Shown here in pieces: positions 59,332 through 64,000 of a DNA stretch of 64,000 nucleotides. Position 1 is the stretch's first letter. The number at the start of each line of letters is the position of its first letter. Where the stretch lies: positions 4,804,354 through 4,868,353 of the forward strand of contig NZ_CP048878.1 of assembly GCF_011009015.1 (NCBI RefSeq). Direction: 5' to 3'. Below the pieces are notes generated by a model. It saw only the letters and a program-made list of their open reading frames with translations. It was not told where the DNA came from and did not search any database. Made by a program: the position numbers and the translations under genes. Source of the DNA: Spartinivicinus ruber (GTDB taxonomy: Bacteria > Pseudomonadota > Gammaproteobacteria > Pseudomonadales > Zooshikellaceae).

Positions 59332-60231
59332 GTGGTTTTATCAAAATCAACTACCGAACCTGAACTCACTTCTGGTTGGCCTTTATCAAGCAAGGCTATT
59401 CGTTACATAACCTCAGACTCACTCACTAGGCAATTAAGCCTGCACCCACTTAGTCAGCACTGTTACCCTCTAGGGTTTGGTTATTATCCTCAGGCCAAAC
59501 TCCATCAAATGGAGCGCCACCAGCATGTGGACCATTTATTAATTTACTGCGTTGCAGGGGAAGGCAAACTACACACTCAACTATCACAATTCACCATAAG
59601 TACAGGCGACCTAGTAGTATTACCCCGTGGGTTATCACATCAATATCAATCAGATAATAATAATCCCTGGTCAATTTACTGGATACATTTTGACGGGGTA
59701 TTGAGTGATAGTTATGTACAACACTTATTACCTGAAACGGGTAATGTTAAATTACCACTTGGTTTACACCCAGAGCTGGTGGCCAGTTTTGATACGTTAG
59801 TTTCATTACATCAGGCCGCCTACCAGCTTAGCCCCTTGATTTATGCAGCCAACCATTTAGCTCAATTACTCAGTTTAGTGGCTGTCATTAAACCGCAATT
59901 ACAGGCTGAACATTTTGATTTACAAAAAGTGTTGAGTAATATGCAAAAAAATATTCACGGTCAAATTAAATTAGAGCAATTGGCTGCCAATGTTAATTTA
60001 TCCAAATATCACTTTTGCAAGCGCTTTAAAGCTCTGACCGGCCACAGTCCTATTCAACACTTTATCCATTTAAAAATGCAGCGTGCCTGTTATTTGTTAG
60101 ACTTAACGAATCAGCCCATCTCAGCAGTAAGCCAAAACTTAGGCTATGAAGATGCTTATTATTTCTCACGTTTATTTAAGCGAGTGATTGGGGTCCCTCC
60201 CAGAGAATACCGAAAATTAAAGCGAGGGTAA
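59332..60231 (+). CDS. mmsR: AraC-family regulator, likely MmsR
   Basis: 299 residues from a GTG at 59332; no ATG is available upstream of the conserved N-terminal block, so the exact start is uncertain. The sensing domain has [24 protein letters not shown] (motif MERHQHVDH), and the last 100 residues form two HTH units ([17 protein letters not shown] and [21 protein letters not shown]). It is divergent from mmsA, like MmsR, the activator of mmsAB in Pseudomonas. It overlaps the ung 3' end by 15 bases. Confidence 0.85.
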   Translation: MVLSKSTTEPELTSGWPLSSKAIRYITSDSLTRQLSLHPLSQHCYPLGFGYYPQAKLHQMERHQHVDHLLIYCVAGEGKLHTQLSQFTISTGDLVVLPRGLSHQYQSDNNNPWSIYWIHFDGVLSDSYVQHLLPETGNVKLPLGLHPELVASFDTLVSLHQAAYQLSPLIYAANHLAQLLSLVAVIKPQLQAEHFDLQKVLSNMQKNIHGQIKLEQLAANVNLSKYHFCKRFKALTGHSPIQHFIHLKMQRACYLLDLTNQPISAVSQNLGYEDAYYFSRLFKRVIGVPPREYRKLKRG

Positions 60232-60900
60232 TTGCCAGTCTATTGGCTCCATCCCTTGCTGCTGCAGATAAGTATTAGTTTGTGAAAAAGGACGACTGCC
60301 AAAAAAGCCACGATGAGCAGATAATGGTGAAGGATGCGCTGATTTAATAACCAGATGCTTGTTTGTATCAATAAAACTGCCTTTACGCTGTGCATAACTA
60401 CCCCAGAGGATAAAAACAACTCCTTGGCACTCCGCATTTAAACGAGCAATAACCTCGTCAGTAAACTGTTCCCAACCTTTTCCTTGATGAGAAGCTGCTT
60501 GTCCCTGTTCAACTGTTAGCACACTGTTTAACAGCAATACACCTTGTTTTGCCCAGTGTTCCAAAAAACCATGATTGGCGGGAGGAATGCCTAAGTCCTG
60601 CGCCAGCTCTTTATACATATTCACTAAAGAAGGAGGAATTTTAACTTTTTGTCTAACAGAAAAACAAAGCCCATGCGCCTGTCCAGGGCCATGGTATGGG
60701 TCCTGCCCCAAAATTACCACTTTTACCTGATCAAATGGCGTAAGTTCAAAAGCTTTAAAGTATTCTGATCCTTGAGGGTAAATCACTTTCCCAGCCCGCT
60801 TTTCCGCTTGTAAAAAAGCACGCAGGCTTTTCATATAATCTTTATTAAACTCCTCAATCAGGTGTTCCTTCCAGCTCACCTCTAACTTCACATCAGCCAT
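60217..60900 (-). CDS. ung: Uracil-DNA glycosylase
   Basis: 227 residues. Motif [14 protein letters not shown] with D67 and the C-terminal [15 protein letters not shown] with H189 are complete. It removes uracil from DNA at the start of base-excision repair. Convergent with the AraC gene, with a short 3' overlap. Confidence 0.97.
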   Translation of the reverse strand: MADVKLEVSWKEHLIEEFNKDYMKSLRAFLQAEKRAGKVIYPQGSEYFKAFELTPFDQVKVVILGQDPYHGPGQAHGLCFSVRQKVKIPPSLVNMYKELAQDLGIPPANHGFLEHWAKQGVLLLNSVLTVEQGQAASHQGKGWEQFTDEVIARLNAECQGVVFILWGSYAQRKGSFIDTNKHLVIKSAHPSPLSAHRGFFGSRPFSQTNTYLQQQGMEPIDWQLPSL

Positions 60901-61016
60901 CTGCCTGCTTCACCCTCACTTACTGTCATTCAAAGTGCTATTATAACCATCATAGGATGCGGCTATAAAGTCACTACAATTGACGAATAGTTTTCGGAAG
61001 TAATACCAAAATAAAC

Positions 61017-61961
61017 ATGGCAACGGCTCCCCATATTCAAATAGCACAACAACTAGAGCAAGGTAAAAAACCGCTTCCTCGTCTTCCTGAAACTGTGGTT
61101 ACTATTCGCCAGATTATTGCCAACCCCAGCCATCACCAAAATGACATTATTCAATTACTGGAGCAAGACCCCGTGCTCGTCGACCAGCTGATGAAACTGG
61201 CTGACTCGCCACTCTTTCATCAGACGACCCCCCCTATGGATTTACGAGGAGCTCTTCAGAGGTTAGGAGAGTATGCCGTTAGCAACTTCGTTTTAACCTA
61301 TACAATAAAAAAACTGTTTCCATCTGACTCCAAGCTGGCCAAACGCTTTTTAGCTAATTACTGGCAGCGCAGTATCGCACTGGCAGCTATCAGCGCTATC
61401 ATGGCTAAATATATTTCTCAGTTAAACACTGATGAAGCGATGCTTGCCTCTTTATTACAAGACTCCGGCTGCATGTTACTTATTACTCACTTAGCCCAAG
61501 AACCAAATTTGCTTGCTAGTGAAAAAAAAGTAAAACAAATGTGTCGCAGTTTAAATAGTCGCTTAGCTAGCTTACTGTTAAATCACTGGCATATGCCGAT
61601 ATCTTTTATAGAAGCAGCAAAACAACGGGTTAACTGGCAATATTCTGCCCAACAATATGACTTAACCAGTCACTGTATATTAGCAAGACACCTTTGGCTA
61701 ACCAGTCAGGCCAAACCAATTAAACTGATGGCTATTGAAGACTTACCGGCCTACCAGCTATCTCCCCTCGTTCAACATACACTTCCTGCCAATACTCATT
61801 TAATGGACTTTATTTACCAAGATGCCTGTGAAATGACTGAAATGCTCGGTGGTCAAGTGAACTTCTACCCACACAAAAGAAGCAGGAAAAAGTCTAAGGT
61901 AACTACTCGCCCGTCTTTATTGCAAACAGTTAAAGGCTATTTCCAACGTAAAGACAAGTAG
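61017..61961 (+). CDS. HDOD domain protein
   Basis: 314 residues. HDOD features are LPRLPETVVTIRQII, LLEQDPVLVDQLMKLADSPLF, DEAMLASLLQDSGCMLLI and LLLNHWHMP. The last 35 residues are basic (HKRSRKKSK, GYFQRKDK), which may favour nucleic acid or membrane contact. No output domain is visible. It is the third HDOD protein in this window. Confidence 0.88.
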   Translation: MATAPHIQIAQQLEQGKKPLPRLPETVVTIRQIIANPSHHQNDIIQLLEQDPVLVDQLMKLADSPLFHQTTPPMDLRGALQRLGEYAVSNFVLTYTIKKLFPSDSKLAKRFLANYWQRSIALAAISAIMAKYISQLNTDEAMLASLLQDSGCMLLITHLAQEPNLLASEKKVKQMCRSLNSRLASLLLNHWHMPISFIEAAKQRVNWQYSAQQYDLTSHCILARHLWLTSQAKPIKLMAIEDLPAYQLSPLVQHTLPANTHLMDFIYQDACEMTEMLGGQVNFYPHKRSRKKSKVTTRPSLLQTVKGYFQRKDK

Positions 61962-61988
61962 CCACCAACACGACTAGTAACTAAACGG

Positions 61989-62288
61989 CTAGTTTGACTT
62001 ACAAGGAATAGGCTTCTTATTTTTATAGGTTAATACCCCAGCAACACCTGGCTTTTTCTGATGACTCATCACTAAATAGCCACCAGCACAATAGGCTAAA
62101 AATGGTGCGGGGTTATGTGAAAGAAACTGTTCTTGCCCAGGATCATTTTTAATTAGGTTAAACTCAGCCAAATAAACTGAATCTTGCTCAGTAGAGTGGC
62201 GGAGATACCCATACCAATCCAGCATAAACACTGTTGCTATCACGCTAACTACAGCAACCACTATTAGTATGATGGGTTGATTTTTCAT
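61989..62288 (-). CDS. Small single-pass membrane protein, unknown function
   Basis: 99 residues: N-terminal helix at about 5–24 (IILIVVAVVSVIATVF), then a short, probably periplasmic domain with two Cys (CAGGYLV and near the C-terminus PIPCKSN). I do not recognise it. Convergent with the HDOD gene, 27 bp apart. Confidence 0.6.
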   Translation of the reverse strand: MKNQPIILIVVAVVSVIATVFMLDWYGYLRHSTEQDSVYLAEFNLIKNDPGQEQFLSHNPAPFLAYCAGGYLVMSHQKKPGVAGVLTYKNKKPIPCKSN

Positions 62289-62449
62289 AATGACCTCAAA
62301 GCTTGAGTAAGTTAAGTCAGTAGATTCTTACACCCACAGCCTTTATTGTCACCACTTGTATAGTGCTATTTTCTACAGTTGGATTACTTGCAACATAGCT
62401 CTATTAACCCGCCATGCTGCAAAGTACTAAGTTTAACCAATGTAGTTTG

Positions 62450-63154
62450 TTAGTTTATGGTTTCCTCATCAGGAATTTGCAGCACCAACTGAATATGTCG
62501 CTGTATAAATGCACGGATATATTCTCGCCCATAACGGTTTGGATCCAGCAAACAGCAATATTCTGCATCAACTACGACTGCCTTGGTCAGTGCCGCATCA
62601 AGCTCTGGCTTAGCCGTACCTAATAGTTGATAAAAGCGGGTTAGATCCTTTAGCAAATTCTGGTGATGTAAGTGTACCAGCTGTCGTAAATGCGAAGACC
62701 TAAGTGCTTCCAGCAGAAAAGCCTGCTCTGCAACAAGTTCATTACGACGCTCTGTCACTTGTTGCTCGATATAACATACGGCAAGTTCAGTAAAATGTTT
62801 AAGTAAATGTCGCCTAGTTGTTTCAGTAGTCTCTGACTGAGACAACTGTTGTTTAATCGCTGCTTCAGCTTCAATCCAGAAATGACTCAGCCTAGCGTTA
62901 CCTAATTCGACAAAGTAAGAAAAAGTGTCACTGATTAAATCATTAATATCCTTAAAATAGTAAGTGGTTGCTGATAATGGCACGCTGGCGGCTTTTGCAA
63001 TTGCGCGATGGCGAACGCCACGTACCCCTTCCTTGATTACAATATTAAGCGCTGCTTCCAGAATAGCCCGTCGCCGTTGCTCACTTCCTACTCTACTGGC
63101 TTTACGCCCTTGATAAGGAATGGACTGCTCTAGCTGCTCCCTTAATTCAGACAT
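62450..63154 (-). CDS. TetR-family transcriptional regulator
   Basis: 234 residues. The N-terminal HTH reads RRAILEAALNIVIKEGVRGVRHRAIAKAASVPLSATTYYFKD (motif SATTYYFKDINDL). A similar TetR gene sits next to lysS in Pseudomonas. The ligand is unknown. The 3' neighbour is a small membrane protein gene; regulation of lysS itself is not implied. Confidence 0.88.
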   Translation of the reverse strand: MSELREQLEQSIPYQGRKASRVGSEQRRRAILEAALNIVIKEGVRGVRHRAIAKAASVPLSATTYYFKDINDLISDTFSYFVELGNARLSHFWIEAEAAIKQQLSQSETTETTRRHLLKHFTELAVCYIEQQVTERRNELVAEQAFLLEALRSSHLRQLVHLHHQNLLKDLTRFYQLLGTAKPELDAALTKAVVVDAEYCCLLDPNRYGREYIRAFIQRHIQLVLQIPDEETIN

Positions 63155-63427
63155 GATTAGTAAGATCCCGTCACTGTACTTTTTTACTGCTCAAGAAACG
63201 GCTTGCTATTGATATAGAAGTACCTATTAACTACCAATAAACCGGATGAGCGATTTTTTAATTTTGTTTATAAAATTAATTCTGAGTTTAAAAACACTTT
63301 AACTGAAAGCTCAAACAGCATTCACTTCAGGCTAAAGCGATAAAAAAGCTAATCACCAAATTAGGACAAAATCCCCGTAAGGAATGCCAAATTTTAGAAA
63401 TCAGTAAAGTGCTTTTAACTTTGAAAA

Positions 63428-63452
63428 CGCCTTAACATTTATAATTAAGGCG
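63428..63452 (-). terminator. Likely Rho-independent terminator of lysS
   Basis: CGCCTTAA and TTAAGGCG form an 8-bp stem with a 9-nt loop; on the minus strand TTTT follows. It lies about 50 bases after the lysS stop. Confidence 0.7.
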
Positions 63453-63468
63453 ACAGTGTAAGGATAAC

Positions 63469-63496
63469 TGACCATTGAGCCACAACTCAATGGTCA
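63469..63496 (-). terminator. Second hairpin after lysS
   Basis: A perfect 11-bp stem (TGACCATTGAG with CTCAATGGTCA), 6-nt loop, directly after the lysS stop. No T-run; it probably works with the hairpin at 63428. Confidence 0.55.
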
Positions 63497-63502
63497 AATG
63501 CG

Positions 63503-64000
63503 TCAAATTTCAGTTTGTGGTTTCATGTGAGGGAAAAGTAACACATCACGAATCGATGCAGAGTTAGTAAACAGCATAACTAAGCGATCAATACCGATGC
63601 CCTCTCCTGCAGTTGGTGGTAAACCATACTCTAGAGCATTAATATAATCTGCATCATAATGCATTGCTTCGTCATCACCTGCTTCTTTTTCAGCCACTTG
63701 CTGTTGGAAACGCTCTGCCTGATCTTCAGGGTCATTTAACTCAGAAAATCCATTGGCAATTTCCCGCCCCCCCACAAAAAACTCAAACCGATCAGTTACA
63801 AATGGATTTTCATCATTGCGTCGAGCAAGTGGAGAGACTTCTGTCGGGTATTCAGTAATAAATGTTGGCTGATCTAAACGGTGCTCAACGGTTTTTTCAA
63901 AAATCTCAATCTGCACCTTGCCCAAACCATAGTTGTCTTTTAATGGAATATCTAGGTTTTCAGCGACTTTACGAGCAGACTCCAGGTTGTCAATATCACT
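63503..64000 (-). CDS. lysS: Lysyl-tRNA synthetase, C-terminal part (5' end outside window)
   Basis: 165 codons of the 3' end are visible; the frame is open to the right edge. [17 protein letters not shown] and [20 protein letters not shown] belong to the class II core, and [12 protein letters not shown] with LLFPHMKP is class II motif 3 of LysRS. It charges tRNA-Lys. No mutation or frameshift is seen in this part. Confidence 0.97.
   Translation of the reverse strand, partial: SDIDNLESARKVAENLDIPLKDNYGLGKVQIEIFEKTVEHRLDQPTFITEYPTEVSPLARRNDENPFVTDRFEFFVGGREIANGFSELNDPEDQAERFQQQVAEKEAGDDEAMHYDADYINALEYGLPPTAGEGIGIDRLVMLFTNSASIRDVLLFPHMKPQTEI

Larger units (their letters stand above)
63155..63502. 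other. Intergenic stretch between lysS and the TetR gene
   Basis: 348 bp, very AT-rich. It should hold the TetR gene promoter near 63160–63260 and holds two hairpins at the lysS end (63428 and 63469). No gene seen. Confidence 0.55.

Noticed and set aside
59189-59410. 73-codon frame overlapping the AraC regulator start
   Set aside because: It overlaps the conserved regulator in another frame and has no recognisable family; the regulator is clearly the real gene.

Overview
The window is chromosomal DNA of a gammaproteobacterium. Gene order and protein families resemble Pseudomonas and its marine relatives (Pseudomonadales/Oceanospirillales): metG–rsxABCDGE–nth, tsaB, adk, ppc, mazG–relA–cysM–gacS, recO–era–rnc–lepB–lepA–mucD–mucC–mucB–mucA–algU–nadB, and lysS next to a TetR gene. 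The DNA is clearly more AT-rich than Pseudomonas and has unusually long, hairpin-rich intergenic stretches. A Zooshikella/Spartinivicinus-like marine bacterium is a guess, not something I could test. I saw no rRNA, tRNA, phage, insertion sequence or CRISPR array.

Layout. 0–7.6 kb: end of metG, the six-gene Rsx/Rnf electron-transport operon and endonuclease III. 7.7–12.3 kb: dapE, two small unknown genes and plsB. 12.4–14.8 kb (minus strand): tsaB–uppP–rsmJ. 15.2–16.3 kb (minus): an AT-hook, histone-H1/AlgP-like protein. 16.3–18.8 kb: a 2.4 kb stretch with no convincing gene but many inverted repeats and two members of a dispersed repeat. 18.8–28.5 kb (minus): adk, a YbaK–HDOD fusion, ppc, mazG, relA, cysM. 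28.7–31.5 kb: gacS/barA hybrid kinase. 31.5–41.7 kb (minus): the algU(rpoE)–mucA–mucB–mucC–mucD stress cluster followed by lepA–lepB–DUF4845–rnc–era–recO. 42–45.7 kb: nadB, ygfX–sdhE, ygfZ. 45.8–53.3 kb: an HDOD protein, a 1965-residue BvgS/EvgS-type sensor kinase and a free YbaK protein. 53.4–60.2 kb: a valine/isobutyrate degradation operon (mmsA, acyl-CoA dehydrogenase, enoyl-CoA hydratase, 3-hydroxyisobutyryl-CoA hydrolase, mmsB) with a divergent AraC regulator. 60.2–64 kb: ung, another HDOD protein, a small membrane protein, a TetR regulator and the 3' part of lysS.

Functional themes. Envelope stress control is complete (sigma factor, anti-sigma, periplasmic modulators, DegP-like protease) and carries a recognisable sigma-E-type promoter in front of algU. 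Global signalling is rich: RelA, GacS, a giant hybrid kinase and three HDOD proteins within 64 kb. The valine cluster lists enzymes in near-pathway order from isobutyryl-CoA to propionyl-CoA.

Most unusual observations: a dispersed non-coding repeat whose two long copies (12295–12390 plus, 17031–17126 minus) match at 79 of 96 positions by hand count, with shorter relatives at 8948 and 16795; a perfect 30-bp palindrome inside rsmJ; the structured 2.4 kb gene-free stretch next to the AT-hook gene; and the three-sensor-domain giant kinase. No clearly new multi-gene system was identified.
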